NCBI GenBank assembly: GCA_951813575.1
Contig: OX638375.1
Span: forward strand, 2,247,042-2,311,041
From: Candidatus Binatia bacterium
GTDB lineage: Bacteria > Desulfobacterota > Binatia > UBA9968 > JAJDTQ01
Length of the DNA: 64,000 nucleotides
Reading direction: 5' to 3'
Shown here: positions 10,269 through 21,508 of the stretch, piece by piece
Layout of the letters: every line of letters starts with the position of its first letter
How positions within the stretch are numbered: position 1 is the stretch's first letter
Position numbers and translations under genes: made by a program
The notes under the pieces: model-generated
What the model was told of the DNA's origin: nothing
The model's input: the letters and a program-made list of their open reading frames with translations, nothing else
Databases searched by the model: none

Positions 10269-11942
10269 TCAGAAAAGGCCCTCTACCTGCCCCTCGGCGT
10301 TAATGTGGATACTCTCCGCGGCCGGCGTCCTGGGCAGGCCCGGCATGGTCATCATGTCGCCGCAAATGGCCACCACGAACTCCGCGCCCGCGGACAGGCG
10401 CAGTTCGCGCACCTGCACCTCGTGGCCCTCCGGGGCGCCCTTGAGGGCGGGGTCGGTGGAGAAACTGTACTGGGTCTTGGCCATGCACACCGGATAGTGG
10501 CCGTAGCCGCCGTCCTGTAGCGCCTTGAAGCGGTTGCGCACCGCCGGCGTGGCGGTGACGCTCCCGGCGTGGTAGATGCGCTTCGCCACCGTCTCGACCT
10601 TGTCCCACAGCGGCATGTCGTCGGGATACAGGGGGCGGAAGGACGCCTCTCCCGCCTCGACAACATCCACCACCCGGCGCGCCAGGGCTTCGGTGCCGGC
10701 GCCGCCGTCGGCCCAGTGGGTGCACACCAGGGCGGGGACGTCCAGCGCGGCCGCGACCTCCGTCACCGCCTGGAGCTCGGCCTCCGTGTCGGTGGGAAAC
10801 CGGTTCACGGCCACCAGCGCCGGCACCCCGAACTGCCGCACGTTGGCGAGATGGCGCGCCAGGTTGGCGCCGCCCGCCTTGACCGCCACCACGTTCTCGT
10901 CCCCGAGAGCGGCCAGCGCCACGCCGCCGTGCATCTTCAGCGCCCGCGCCGTGGCCACTACCACGACGGCGTCGGGCGCGAGGCCGGCCTTGCGGCACTT
11001 GATGTCGAAGAACTTCTCGGCGCCCAGGTCCGCGCCGAAGCCCGCTTCGGTCACCACGTAGTCGGCGAGCTTGAGGCCGGTGCGGGTGGCGATGAGCGAA
11101 TTGCACCCGTGGGCGATGTTGGCGAACGGCCCGCCGTGGATGATGGCGGGACTGTTCTCCAGGGTCTGGACCAGGTTGGGGGCGAGAGCGTCCTTGAGCA
11201 GGACCGTCATGGCTCCATCCGCCTTCAGGTCGCGGGCCGTGACCCACTCACGGGCGCGGGTCTGTCCCACCACGATTTTGCCCAGGCGGCGCTGGAGGTC
11301 GGCCAGGTCCGCGGCCAGACAGAAGATCGCCATCACTTCCGAAGCGACGGTGATGTCGAAGCCGTCGCTGCGCGGGAACCCGTTGCCGAGCCCGCCGAGG
11401 GAACAGACGATCTCGCGCAGCGCGCGGTCGTTCATGTCCACCACACGCCGCCAGGAGATGCGGCGCGCGTCCAGCCCCAGCGCGTTGCCCTGATGGATGT
11501 GGTTGTCGATGAGCGCGGCCAGCAGGTTGTTGGCGGCGCCGATGGCGTGAAAGTCGCCAGTGAAATGCAGGTTGATGTCCTCCATGGGCACCACCTGCGC
11601 ATACCCTCCACCCGCTGCCCCGCCCTTCATCCCGAAACACGGTCCGAGGCTCGGCTCACGGAGACAGACCACCGTCTCCTTGCCGATACGGTTCAGCCCA
11701 TCGGCCAGACCCACCGACGTGGTGGTCTTGCCCTCGCCGGCAGGCGTCGGCGTGACGGCGGTGACGAGCACGAGCTTGCCGTTCTTGCGGTCGGAGAGGG
11801 AACCGACGTAGGAGAGATCGATCTTCGCCTTGGTGTGTCCGTAGGGCAGCAGCGCCTCCCGCGGAACCCCCAGGCGGTCGCCGATCTCCGCCATCGGCTT
11901 GAGCACCGACTTCCGTGCGATCTCGATATCGCTCTCTGCCAT
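10269..11942 (-). CDS. fhs: Formate--tetrahydrofolate ligase
   Basis: A 557-residue enzyme that makes 10-formyl-THF from formate, THF and ATP for one-carbon metabolism. The ATP loop [14 protein letters not shown] lies near residue 66. Conserved stretches include [22 protein letters not shown] (broken here by position only), [34 protein letters not shown] and the C-terminal [10 protein letters not shown]. Length matches the family. It is transcribed convergently with prfB, with a gap of only 18 bp between stops. It stands alone, not with other Wood-Ljungdahl genes, so a general C1 role is more likely than acetogenesis. Confidence 0.97.
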   Translation of the reverse strand: MAESDIEIARKSVLKPMAEIGDRLGVPREALLPYGHTKAKIDLSYVGSLSDRKNGKLVLVTAVTPTPAGEGKTTTSVGLADGLNRIGKETVVCLREPSLGPCFGMKGGAAGGGYAQVVPMEDINLHFTGDFHAIGAANNLLAALIDNHIHQGNALGLDARRISWRRVVDMNDRALREIVCSLGGLGNGFPRSDGFDITVASEVMAIFCLAADLADLQRRLGKIVVGQTRAREWVTARDLKADGAMTVLLKDALAPNLVQTLENSPAIIHGGPFANIAHGCNSLIATRTGLKLADYVVTEAGFGADLGAEKFFDIKCRKAGLAPDAVVVVATARALKMHGGVALAALGDENVVAVKAGGANLARHLANVRQFGVPALVAVNRFPTDTEAELQAVTEVAAALDVPALVCTHWADGGAGTEALARRVVDVVEAGEASFRPLYPDDMPLWDKVETVAKRIYHAGSVTATPAVRNRFKALQDGGYGHYPVCMAKTQYSFSTDPALKGAPEGHEVQVRELRLSAGAEFVVAICGDMMTMPGLPRTPAAESIHINAEGQVEGLF

Positions 11943-11976
11943 GCCCCCTCCCCCGGCTTCCGGTTCCCGGCTCGCT

Positions 11977-12513
11977 TCAGTGCCGGTAGCCCCGGATCCG
12001 GTCGTAACGCTCGATCTGCTCGGCGGTGAGCTCGCGGGCGCTCTCGATGTGTGCGACCAGGTGGATGGCCTGGAGTTGTCCGCGCATGTTTCCGAGGTGC
12101 TCGGTCATACGGGTCGTTTCCGCCGCGGTGGGCCGTCCCGCGGCAAACAGGTTCGCAAGGTGCAACTCCGCCTGGAGTATGGCCTCGCCCTTGGCGATGG
12201 CCCTGGTCTTCATTTTCGCGTGAATCGCCTCGATGCGCGCGATCTGTTCCCGGGTGAGATAGAGGTCTGCCTTGAGATCGAGAAGGTGCCGCGGCCCGGG
12301 AAAACTGTTCAACTCGGCCGCTCGAGCCAAGCCCATGCCTTCGCCACTCCGCAACTCGCGCACCTCGTCAGTTGTGAGGGTTGCGAACTCGGCGCTTTGG
12401 GTATGCGCGTAAGGGGACATCGTGTGATCATGCTGCGCCAACGCCCAGGTCGCTGCGAGGGCGAAGAGGCCGATACAGCCAAACAATCCAAACGTCTTTG
12501 TCGTAGTGGTCAT
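11977..12513 (-). CDS. Secreted Spy/CpxP-like (LTxxQ-type) periplasmic protein
   Basis: About 178 residues. The start is the ATG at 12513 (MTTTTKTF); the frame is open far upstream, but that part is antisense-phase shadow of the next gene. The N-terminus has a signal peptide ([20 protein letters not shown], then QHDH). The mature part is helical, with [16 protein letters not shown] and [15 protein letters not shown]. These are LTxxQ-type motifs of the Spy/CpxP/ZraP group, which act as periplasmic chaperones or metal sensors. The His-rich beginning of the mature protein could bind metal. The gene follows a NIPSNAP gene after a 212-bp gap. Confidence 0.7.
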   Translation of the reverse strand: MTTTTKTFGLFGCIGLFALAATWALAQHDHTMSPYAHTQSAEFATLTTDEVRELRSGEGMGLARAAELNSFPGPRHLLDLKADLYLTREQIARIEAIHAKMKTRAIAKGEAILQAELHLANLFAAGRPTAAETTRMTEHLGNMRGQLQAIHLVAHIESARELTAEQIERYDRIRGYRH

Positions 12514-12725
12514 CGTCAAGACTCCGTGGGTGCGCCTACACTTCCACGCCGCCAGTGAACCCATGGACACGGGGGGGCAACAACGATCGAGCATGGCGTT
12601 GGTAGTGGCAGAGCGGCGCGGTGACCCCACGCGCCGCCGGGGCCGGCAGTTTGGAATCGTGCACCAAACAACCGGCCGAGCGGCGCGTGAAGCGATCCGG
12701 ACGCCTGAGCAGCGGCGGGTTTCGG

Positions 12726-13340
12726 CTAGTGCAACGGCGAGAAGGACGCCGGCACGACGATGGAGTTCTCCTGGTGGAGCAGCATCTCGCGGGTGGCGGG
12801 CGGCCAGTTGGGGAGCTTCATGGCCTCGGCGCGGAGCCTGGACCGCTCGCCCATGTCCTTGTAGGGCCAGATGTGCACCCACTGGTTCAGCGAGCCGTAG
12901 GTGGTGAACCAGCCGGCGGCCAGGGGCGAGATCTTGACCCGGTCCTCGATGCAGTCCTGCCAACGCTCGATCAGCGTCGGGATGGAGCCAGGGTGGACCG
13001 TGTAGGTGCGGATCTCGTAGATGTTGCCCATCTCCCGGGGCTCCAGCGGCGGGGAGAAGGGCGCCGCCTGGAAGATCTTGCTTTCCTGAGTCACCATGAA
13101 CTCGCGCACCTTGGGCGGCCAGTGGCCGGTGGCCCGGGCCTCGGCGCCGATGCGGTCCTTCTCCTCGAAGCTCTCGTACGGCCAGATGTGGATCACCTGG
13201 TTCAGCGCCCCCACCTCCGAATGAAAGAACGCCCCCAGCGGGGAGATCTTGGCGCGGTGCTCCAGCCCTTCCTCGAACGCCTTCTCGAAGTCCGGCGTCT
13301 TGCCGGGCTTCAGCGTATAGGTCCTCATCTCGATGATCAT
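12726..13340 (-). CDS. NIPSNAP-family protein with two tandem domains
   Basis: A 204-residue protein of two repeated ferredoxin-like NIPSNAP modules. The first opens MIIEMRTYTLKPGKTPDFEKAF and the second, near residue 108, opens YEIRTYTVHPGSIPTLIERW. Each is followed by a WPYxSFEEKDR / WPYKDMGERSRLR motif. Bacterial members are small, often catabolism-associated proteins of unknown activity. The start is ATG 13340, with AGGAGG 6 bp upstream. There is no signal peptide, so it is probably cytoplasmic. Confidence 0.85.
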   Translation of the reverse strand: MIIEMRTYTLKPGKTPDFEKAFEEGLEHRAKISPLGAFFHSEVGALNQVIHIWPYESFEEKDRIGAEARATGHWPPKVREFMVTQESKIFQAAPFSPPLEPREMGNIYEIRTYTVHPGSIPTLIERWQDCIEDRVKISPLAAGWFTTYGSLNQWVHIWPYKDMGERSRLRAEAMKLPNWPPATREMLLHQENSIVVPASFSPLH

Positions 13341-13503
13341 GTGTTTCCTCCTGAGGTCTGCCGGTGAAGTCTGCTCCCTTTCTTTCCGTTTTGGCGGGCA
13401 AATGCAAGCCCCGACGACGCTGCGGAAAGCGGGACGTGGGGAACGGCCTGGCGGGACGGCGTAGCGGGGACGCTCCGCCGGTGAGTCAGGGGAACAGTAT
13501 GCG

Positions 13504-13764
13504 CTAAGTGCGGGATTCTCCGGTTTCGGGGCGGGGAGCGGGCTCTCCCTGACGTATCAAAATGCCCTCGATGCGCCCCACACGGCCGGTAAGGTCGGTC
13601 ACCCGGTCCACCAACCAGTTCAGACGACTTTTGACTTCGTCCAAGTCCCTGTCAATACGTGCGAAGTGCTTCTGTGCATCGGCCTTGTCCGACCGGCTCA
13701 CCCGCCAGTTGAACAATCCGAGCGCCACCCCTACGCCCAAGATCGCGATCAACTCGTTGCTCAT
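13504..13764 (-). CDS. Small membrane-anchored coiled-coil protein, unknown function
   Basis: About 86 residues from ATG 13764 (MSNELIAILGVGVALGLFNWR), with an alternative longer form from 13836. The first 20 residues form one transmembrane helix. A heptad-like charged stretch follows (ARIDRDLDEVKSRLNWLVDR, then VTDLTGRVGRIEG), suggesting an oligomeric coiled coil facing the cytoplasm or periplasm, with a Pro-rich tail. I do not recognise a family. It lies between the NIPSNAP gene and uvrA without an obvious operon link. Confidence 0.6.
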   Translation of the reverse strand: MSNELIAILGVGVALGLFNWRVSRSDKADAQKHFARIDRDLDEVKSRLNWLVDRVTDLTGRVGRIEGILIRQGEPAPRPETGESRT

Positions 13765-13916
13765 GGTTCCATCCTTCGCAACTCCGACTGTAACCCAACT
13801 CGGAACGGCCATCAACGTTGGTGACCGGTCAACCAACGCGCTATCTCACATGGGAACCAATCGGCCGTTGACAGCGGAACTTTAGACCTGCCTTCTCCCG
13901 TGCAACGTGCTGACGC

Positions 13917-16900
13917 CTACCCCGTCCCGTTCGCCTCCAGATACTCCCGCAGCGCCCGGGCCGTGTAGGACCGTTTGCCGTCCCGGGCCACTTTGGACGG
14001 GGGGCCGTGGGCGACCACGCGGCCGCCCTTGTCACCGCCTTCGGGCCCGAGGTCCACGAGGTAGTCGGCGTCCTTGATGATCTCGAGGTTGTGCTCGATG
14101 GTGATGACGGTGTTGCCGGCGTCGACGAGGCGGTGGAGGATGTCGATGAGCTTCTCGACGTCGGCGAAGTGGAGGCCGGTGGTGGGCTCGTCGAGGATGT
14201 AGAGGGTCTTGCCGCGGGACTCCTTGCCCAGCTCGTAGGCGAGCTTGATGCGCTGGGCCTCGCCGCCGGACAGGGTGTTGCTGGCCTGTCCCAGGGTGAT
14301 GTAGCCCATGCCGATGTCGTCCAGGAGCTTCAGCGGGCGGTAGGCCTTGGGGAAGGAACGGAAAAACTCCACCGCCTCCTCCACGGTCATCCGCAGCACC
14401 TCGGCGATGTTCTTGCCGTTGAACTGCACCGACAGGGTCTCCTCGTTGAAGCGCAGGCCGCCGCAGCCGTCGCAGTTCACGAACACGTCGGGCAGGAAGC
14501 TCATCTCCTTGCGGATCCGGCCCTGGCCGGCGCACTCGTCACAGCGGCCGCCGCTGACGTTAAAGGAGAACCGGCTCGGGGTGTACCCGCGCATGCGCGC
14601 CTCCGGATGGAGCGCGTAGATGCGGCGGATCTCGTCGAGGAAGCCCACGTAAGACGCGGGAACCGAGCGCGGGGTCTTGCCGATGGGGGTCTGGTCCACC
14701 TCCACCGCCCGCTCGATGGGTTGCCAGCCGGCCAGGTCCCGGTGCCGGCCGGGGCGGCCGGTGTTGTGTCCCAGCCTCGTCTTGAGGCCCTTGAACAACA
14801 CCTCCTTCACCAGCGTGCTCTTGCCGGAGCCGGACACTCCGGTGACGCAGGTCCACTTGCCCAGGGGCAGCCGCACCTTGAGGTTCTTGAGGTTGTTCTC
14901 GCTGGCGCCGGTCACCTCCAGCCATTCGCCGCCCCGAAGCGGCCGCTCGGGCCAGAGCCGCCGCCGGGCGGTGCCCAGGAAGGCGCCGGTTACCGAGGCG
15001 GGGTTGGCGCGCACCTCCTCCGGCGTGCCCATGGCCACCACCCGGCCGCCCCGCACCCCGGCGCCGGGACCGAGGTCCACCAGCACATCGGCCGCCCGGA
15101 TGGTGGTCTCGTCGTGCTCCACCACCAGCACCGAGTTGCCGACGTCCACCAGGCGCCGCAGGGTGGCCAGGAGCCGGCGGTTGTCGCGGGTGTGCAGGCC
15201 GATGGTGGGCTCGTCCAGGATGTAGCAGACGCCGCGCAGGTTGGAGCCGAGCTGCGCCGCCAGGCGCACCCGTTGGGCCTCGCCGCCGGACAGGGTGTTG
15301 GCCCGCCGGTCCAGGGTCAGGTAGCCCAGGCCCACCTCATCCAGGAAGCGCAGCTTGTGGTGGATCTCCTTCTGGGTCTTCTCCAGCACCAGCCGTTCCT
15401 TGTCGGCGATGTTCTTGACCAGCCGCTCTTCCAGAGATGCGTAACGGCCCAGCGCCTCCTTCACCGACAGGGCGGTGATCTGCCAGATGGCCTTGCCGGC
15501 GATGCGGACGTTGCGCGCCCGGGCGTTGAGGCGGGCGCCGTGGCAGGACGGGCAGGTGCGCTCGCTCACGAACGACCCGAGATAGCCGGCCAGCGGGCCG
15601 TCGCTCTTCACCTGGAGCCCGGCGAGCACCTTGAGCAGGCCCGGGACCGAGGGACGGGAGCGGCCGTTCACCAGCACCTCCCGCTGCTTGGCCGAAAGGG
15701 TCTTGATGGGGACGTCGCCGGGGATGCCGAGCTTCCGTTCCAGCTCCCCCTGGCACTGGTTCAGCCGCCGCTTGAGGCCGGCGCGCCCCTCGGGGGCGTC
15801 CGCGCACAGCCGGTTCACGACCTCCGTCAGGCTCAGCTCCGGATCCGGGATCACCAGATCGGCGTCGAGCTCCTCGGAGGAGCCTACGCCGTGACAGTCC
15901 GGACAGGCTCCCTGGCGGCTGTTGAAGGAGAACAGGCGGGGGTCCAGCGGCTCGTAGCCGACGCCGCAGGCGCGGCAGAACAGGCGCTCGTTGTAGATTT
16001 CCTCGGCGCCCTCGGCGAGCACGTGGATGACGCCGTTGCCGAGGCGAAGCCCCTGTCCCAGCACCGTCTCCATGCTCAGGCGGCCGGCCTTGGCGGTGCC
16101 CACCACGATGTCGATGTCGTGCTCGTGGAAACGCCCCAGGCCCTGTTGGAGGAGCGAGGCGTTGAGGGCCGTCATGGCGCCGTCGATGCGGGCGCGGCCG
16201 TAGCCCAGCCGGCGGGCCGCCATCATCACGTCCTTGTGGTAGCCCTTGCGGCCCCGCACCACCGGGCTCAGCACGGTGATGTCCTTGCCGCGGTACTTGC
16301 GGCCCACCCGGTCCAGGATGCGGCTGCGGGTGAGCGAGGCGATGGCGCCGCCGCACTGCGGGCAGTGCTGCTTGCCCACCTTGGAATAGAGCAGGCGCAG
16401 GTAGTGGTACAGCTCCGTGACGGTGGCCACGGTGGAGTTCCGGCCCCCCTGGCTCAGGCGCTGCTCGATGGCCACGGTGGGGGGTATGCCCGCCAGCACG
16501 TCCACGTCGGGCCGCGCCATGATCTTCATGAACTGGCGCGCGTAGGCGGAGAGGCTGTCGATGTAGCGCCGCTGGCCGTCCGCGTAGATGATGTCGAAGG
16601 CCAGGGACGACTTGCCGGAGCCGCTGAGGCCGGTCACCACCACCAGCCGGTCCCGCGGAATGTCCACGTCGATGCCCTTGAGGTTGTGCTCCCGGGCGCC
16701 GATGACCTGGATGGCTCCGGTCCCGTTGGAACGCGCCGCCGAGGTACGGCGCCGAGGCGCCTTGGCCAGGGTGGGGGTGAACCGGGACCGCGACGGCGCG
16801 AGATGGTCCTTCAGGTAGCGTCCGGTGTGGGACCGCTCCACCTCGGCCACTTGCGCCGGCGTGCCCGTGGCCACCACCTCGCCGCCGCCGTCGCCGCCCT

Positions 16901-19568
16901 CGGGCCCCAGGTCGACGATGTGGTCGGCGCACTTGATGACCTCGGGGTTGTGCTCGATGACCATCACCGAGTGTCCCTGGTCGATCAGCTCCTGGAGGGC
17001 CGACAGCAGCCGCCGGATGTCGTGAAAGTGGAGGCCGGTGGTGGGCTCGTCGAAGATGAAGAGCGTGCCGGTCTTCGTCGCCCGGACGATGTGGGCGGCC
17101 AGCTTGAGGCGCTGGGACTCGCCGCCGGAGAGGGTGGTGACGGGCTGGCCCAGGCGCAGGTACTCCAGCCCCACCCGCGCCAGCGGCCGCAGCCCCCGGA
17201 CGATCTCCGGCTGGTCCGCGAAGAACTTCATGGCCTCGGCGATGGTGAGGCCGAGCACGTCGTGGATGTTCCGGTTGCGGTAGGTGACCTCCAGCACTTC
17301 CTGACGGTAGCGGGCGCCGCCGCATTCCGAGCAGGTGGCGAAGACGTCCGAGAGGAACTGCATCTCGATCTTCTCGAACCCTTCGCCGCGGCAGGACTCG
17401 CAGCGTCCGCCCTCCACGTTGAAGGAGAAGGTGGAGGCCGTATAGCCCCGGAACCGCGACAGGTCCACGCCGGCGAACAGGCGCCGGATGGGGTCGAAGG
17501 CCTTCATGTAGGTCACCGGGTTGGACCGGGGCGTGGTGCCCAGCGGAGACTGGTCCACCAGGATCACCTCGGGCACCCGGTCGATGCCCCGGATCTCGTC
17601 GCAGTCCGTCAGCGTCGCCAGCGGCGAGGCCTTGAGCCGCCGGATGTTCCGGGAGATGACCTCGTCCACGAGGGTGGACTTGCCCGAGCCGGAAACGCCG
17701 GTGACGCACACCAGCCTGCCGAGCGGGATGCTCACGTCGATGCCCTTGAGGTTGTTGGCCCGGGCGCCGAGTACGTCCAGGGTACGGCCCCGGATCTTGG
17801 GCCGGTAACGGACCGGCAGCGGGATCACCTTGCGCTGCGTCAGGTAGTCGGCGGTGAGGGAGGTCTCGCTTGCCAGCAGCTCGTCATAGGAGCCGGCGAA
17901 CACCACCTCGCCGCCGTGCTCGCCCGCCCGCGGCCCCAGGTCGATGACGTGGTCGCTCTCCTTGATGATCTCCGGGTCGTGCTCCACCACCACCACGGTG
18001 TTGTTGTTGGAGCGGAGGCGGTGAAGGATCTCCACCAGCCGGTGGCTGTCCCGCGGGTGCAGGCCGATGGAGGGCTCGTCCAGCACGTACAGCGTGTTCA
18101 CCAGCGACGAGCCGATGGCGGTGGTCAGGTCCACCCGCTCGAGCTCTCCGCCGGAAAGGGTCCGGGACTGCCGGTCGAGGGTCAGGTACTCCAGGCCCAC
18201 GCCCATGAGGTAGTCCAGGCGGCGGCGGATCTCGTGGAGCACCAGCGCGGCCACCTGGTCGCGGCTTGAATCGAGCTCCAGCCCCTGGAAGTAGGCGTGC
18301 GCCTCGGCCACGCTCATGCGGTTCACGTCCGCGATGTTCCGTCCGGCGATGAGGAAATTCAGGCCTTCGGGCTTGAGGCGGGTGCCCTGGCAGTCGGCGC
18401 AGGTCACGTAGCAACGGTAGCGCGCCAGGAACACGCGCACGTGCATCTTGTAGCTCTTCCGCTCCAGCCACTCGAACCAGCCCCGTACGCCGTAGTACTT
18501 GCCGTCGTGCCAGCTTCCCTCGCCGTCGATGATCAGCCGCCGGTCCTCTTCGTCCAGCTCGGCGAACGGGCGGTCCAGCGGGATGCCCCGGCGCTCGCAG
18601 AACTTCTTGAGCTCCCGCACCTCCCAACGCGCCACCCGGGTGGTCCAGGGCTTGATGGCGCCCTCGGCGATGGACTTGGAAGGGTCCGGAATCACCAGGT
18701 CGAGGTCGAGGTCGATGGAGCGGCCGAAGCCGTGGCAGGTCTCGCAGGCCCCCAGCGGGCTGTTGAACGAGAAGAGATTGGGCTGGGGCTCGGCGTAGGA
18801 CAGGTCGCAGGCGGAGCAGTGCAGGCGGTTGCTGAAGCCTTCCCGGCGCCAGCCGTCCTCCATGTCGTGGAGGTCGAGCCTGCCCTTGCCGAACTGGAAG
18901 GCCTGCTCCAGCGAGTCCGTGACCCGCTTGCGCGTGGACTTGCGGTAGACGAAACGGTCGGCCACGACGTCGACGACCTCGCCGGGCGGAGCATCGAGCG
19001 GTTCCAGCTCCACCAGGTCGCGATCCCGCAGGAGCCGGTGGAACCCCGCCTGGAGCAGACCTCCCTTGACGTCTTCCCAAGGCAGCGACGGCGGCAACGG
19101 CACCGGGAAGGTCAGCACCCACCGCAGCCCCTCGCCGCGGGCCTGGAGCTGTCTCGCGACGGACGGGGCGCTGTCCTTGGAGATGACCTTGCCGCAGCCC
19201 GAGCAGTGGAGGACACCGATCTTGGCGAACAGCAGCTTCAGGTGGTCGTACAGCTCGGTCATGGTGCCGACCGTCGACCGCGAGGTCTTGACCGGCCGGG
19301 TCTGGTCGATGGCGATGGTGGGCGGGATGTTCTCGATGGCCTCGACGTCCGGCTTCTCCATGCGGTCGAGAAACTGCCGGGCGTAGGCCGAGAAGCTCTC
19401 CACGTACCGGCGCTGGCCCTCCGCGTAGAGGATGTCGAAGGCGACGGTGGACTTGCCCGACCCGCTGACGCCGGTCACCACCGTCAATGCGTTGAGGGGG
19501 ATCTGGAGATCGAGGTCCTTGAGGTTGTTCTGCTTCGCGCCGCGTACGTGTATCCAGCCCTGATCCAT
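13917..19568 (-). CDS. uvrA: Tandem (double-length) excinuclease ABC subunit A
   Basis: A 1883-residue polypeptide, twice the usual UvrA length, made of two complete UvrA units in a row. UvrA is the damage-sensing ATPase that loads UvrB in nucleotide excision repair. Each half has two ABC ATPase domains with Walker [10 protein letters not shown] or [14 protein letters not shown] signatures and [17 protein letters not shown] or LDEPTIGLH Walker B motifs. Each also has paired CxxC zinc modules ([18 protein letters not shown] and [14 protein letters not shown] in the first; CPQCG, CRACG/CPDCHG and [14 protein letters not shown] in the second). The halves join near residue 960 through a basic linker. 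UvrA normally works as a dimer, so the fusion would be an intramolecular dimer. The first signature ([16 protein letters not shown]) is the most divergent. Chlamydial UvrA is a known precedent of similar size. Confidence 0.95.
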   Translation of the reverse strand: MDQGWIHVRGAKQNNLKDLDLQIPLNALTVVTGVSGSGKSTVAFDILYAEGQRRYVESFSAYARQFLDRMEKPDVEAIENIPPTIAIDQTRPVKTSRSTVGTMTELYDHLKLLFAKIGVLHCSGCGKVISKDSAPSVARQLQARGEGLRWVLTFPVPLPPSLPWEDVKGGLLQAGFHRLLRDRDLVELEPLDAPPGEVVDVVADRFVYRKSTRKRVTDSLEQAFQFGKGRLDLHDMEDGWRREGFSNRLHCSACDLSYAEPQPNLFSFNSPLGACETCHGFGRSIDLDLDLVIPDPSKSIAEGAIKPWTTRVARWEVRELKKFCERRGIPLDRPFAELDEEDRRLIIDGEGSWHDGKYYGVRGWFEWLERKSYKMHVRVFLARYRCYVTCADCQGTRLKPEGLNFLIAGRNIADVNRMSVAEAHAYFQGLELDSSRDQVAALVLHEIRRRLDYLMGVGLEYLTLDRQSRTLSGGELERVDLTTAIGSSLVNTLYVLDEPSIGLHPRDSHRLVEILHRLRSNNNTVVVVEHDPEIIKESDHVIDLGPRAGEHGGEVVFAGSYDELLASETSLTADYLTQRKVIPLPVRYRPKIRGRTLDVLGARANNLKGIDVSIPLGRLVCVTGVSGSGKSTLVDEVISRNIRRLKASPLATLTDCDEIRGIDRVPEVILVDQSPLGTTPRSNPVTYMKAFDPIRRLFAGVDLSRFRGYTASTFSFNVEGGRCESCRGEGFEKIEMQFLSDVFATCSECGGARYRQEVLEVTYRNRNIHDVLGLTIAEAMKFFADQPEIVRGLRPLARVGLEYLRLGQPVTTLSGGESQRLKLAAHIVRATKTGTLFIFDEPTTGLHFHDIRRLLSALQELIDQGHSVMVIEHNPEVIKCADHIVDLGPEGGDGGGEVVATGTPAQVAEVERSHTGRYLKDHLAPSRSRFTPTLAKAPRRRTSAARSNGTGAIQVIGAREHNLKGIDVDIPRDRLVVVTGLSGSGKSSLAFDIIYADGQRRYIDSLSAYARQFMKIMARPDVDVLAGIPPTVAIEQRLSQGGRNSTVATVTELYHYLRLLYSKVGKQHCPQCGGAIASLTRSRILDRVGRKYRGKDITVLSPVVRGRKGYHKDVMMAARRLGYGRARIDGAMTALNASLLQQGLGRFHEHDIDIVVGTAKAGRLSMETVLGQGLRLGNGVIHVLAEGAEEIYNERLFCRACGVGYEPLDPRLFSFNSRQGACPDCHGVGSSEELDADLVIPDPELSLTEVVNRLCADAPEGRAGLKRRLNQCQGELERKLGIPGDVPIKTLSAKQREVLVNGRSRPSVPGLLKVLAGLQVKSDGPLAGYLGSFVSERTCPSCHGARLNARARNVRIAGKAIWQITALSVKEALGRYASLEERLVKNIADKERLVLEKTQKEIHHKLRFLDEVGLGYLTLDRRANTLSGGEAQRVRLAAQLGSNLRGVCYILDEPTIGLHTRDNRRLLATLRRLVDVGNSVLVVEHDETTIRAADVLVDLGPGAGVRGGRVVAMGTPEEVRANPASVTGAFLGTARRRLWPERPLRGGEWLEVTGASENNLKNLKVRLPLGKWTCVTGVSGSGKSTLVKEVLFKGLKTRLGHNTGRPGRHRDLAGWQPIERAVEVDQTPIGKTPRSVPASYVGFLDEIRRIYALHPEARMRGYTPSRFSFNVSGGRCDECAGQGRIRKEMSFLPDVFVNCDGCGGLRFNEETLSVQFNGKNIAEVLRMTVEEAVEFFRSFPKAYRPLKLLDDIGMGYITLGQASNTLSGGEAQRIKLAYELGKESRGKTLYILDEPTTGLHFADVEKLIDILHRLVDAGNTVITIEHNLEIIKDADYLVDLGPEGGDKGGRVVAHGPPSKVARDGKRSYTARALREYLEANGTG

Positions 19569-19614
19569 GGTGGGTAGGGGTCGGGATGAGGGATGGGCTG
19601 TCGCGATCCCCGAT

Positions 19615-19914
19615 TTAGCCGATGCCGAGCTTTTCCCGAGCTTCTTCGCTGATCCGGCTCGGGTCCCAGGGTGGATCCCATACCAGGTCCACGTTGGCTT
19701 CCTTGACGCCGGGGATCTCCATGATCAGGGACTGGGCGTTGGACGCGATCATGCCGCCCATGCCGCACCCCGGCGCGGTCAGGGTCATCTTGACCGCCAC
19801 GGCGTCGTCCTCGACCTCGACGTCGTACACCAGGCCGAGGTCCACGATGTTCACCGGGATCTCGGGGTCGTAACAGTCCTGCAGGGCCTCATAGACCTGT
19901 TCCTTGGTAACCAT
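19615..19914 (-). CDS. MIP18/DUF59-family protein (SufT/PaaD-like Fe-S assembly factor)
   Basis: A 99-residue single DUF59 (MIP18) domain. It starts TKEQVYEALQDCYDPEIPVN, continues VDLGLVYDVEVED, and has the TAPGCGMGGMI motif with the conserved Cys. Family members such as SufT help mature Fe-S proteins. It heads into uvrA on the same strand (46-bp gap) and follows DUF971 and mrp genes. All three encode pieces of Fe-S or metal-cofactor handling. The upstream Mrp contains its own DUF59 domain, so two MIP18 modules occur in one operon. Confidence 0.85.
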   Translation of the reverse strand: MVTKEQVYEALQDCYDPEIPVNIVDLGLVYDVEVEDDAVAVKMTLTAPGCGMGGMIASNAQSLIMEIPGVKEANVDLVWDPPWDPSRISEEAREKLGIG

Positions 19915-19929
19915 GACTCCTCCTCGTGC

Positions 19930-20238
19930 TCAGCTCTTTTCGCACTCGCGGCACGGACAAAGCGAGCGCAGGTAGTCGTAGGTATAGATGCCCGTGACGT
20001 GCCCGTCGCTCCAGCGGAAACCGATGGCGTAGTTGCCCACCGGTTCGATGACATCCAGCCCCACGTCGGGCACCTCCACGAAACGCTTCTCGATGGCGGC
20101 TTCGTGGCCCTGGCAGAGGGCGCAGGGACAGTACCCTCTGAGGTACTCCTTGGGATAGTCGCCCGAGTGCCCGTCGTCCCACGTAATGCGGACGATGCCC
20201 TGGGCCTTGACGTGATTGATCTCTACGGGAACAGCCAC
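19930..20238 (-). CDS. DUF971-domain protein with two Cys-rich knuckles
   Basis: A 102-residue DUF971 protein, the domain that also forms the N-terminus of gamma-butyrobetaine hydroxylase. It contains ITWDDGHSGDYPKEYLRGY followed by CPCALCQGH, and ends YDYLRSL followed by CPCRECEKS. These two CPCxxC clusters could bind zinc or an Fe-S cluster. The middle (VGNYAIGFRWSDGHVTGIYTY) is the standard domain core. In many bacteria DUF971 genes lie next to mrp, as here (12-bp gap), which points to a Fe-S delivery role; the function is not established. Confidence 0.82.
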   Translation of the reverse strand: MAVPVEINHVKAQGIVRITWDDGHSGDYPKEYLRGYCPCALCQGHEAAIEKRFVEVPDVGLDVIEPVGNYAIGFRWSDGHVTGIYTYDYLRSLCPCRECEKS

Positions 20239-20250
20239 GACGTCCCGCGG

Positions 20251-21348
<1,098 letters not shown>

Positions 21349-21508
21349 GTCGCTCCCCTTCTCCCCCTCGGTGTTGCGCCGCCAGAACGGCGTGCCGAAT
21401 AGTGCCATCAGACTGTCCTCGCGGTGCTGTTCCGCGCAGGGCCGGTGCTGCAAAGGTTTGGATCGGCCTGGAGTTTCCGAAACATTTGACTATAGACTCG
21501 CAAGGCTT

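Noticed and set aside
11977-13407. A single 476-codon minus-strand frame spanning the NIPSNAP and Spy-like genes
   Set aside because: Its first two thirds are out of phase with the clear NIPSNAP gene; only the C-terminal part from 12513 is real.
14007-18269. A 1420-codon open frame on the plus strand opposite uvrA
   Set aside because: It is antisense to a fully conserved gene, has low-complexity His/Val/Gly-rich translation and no recognisable motif. It is a product of high GC.
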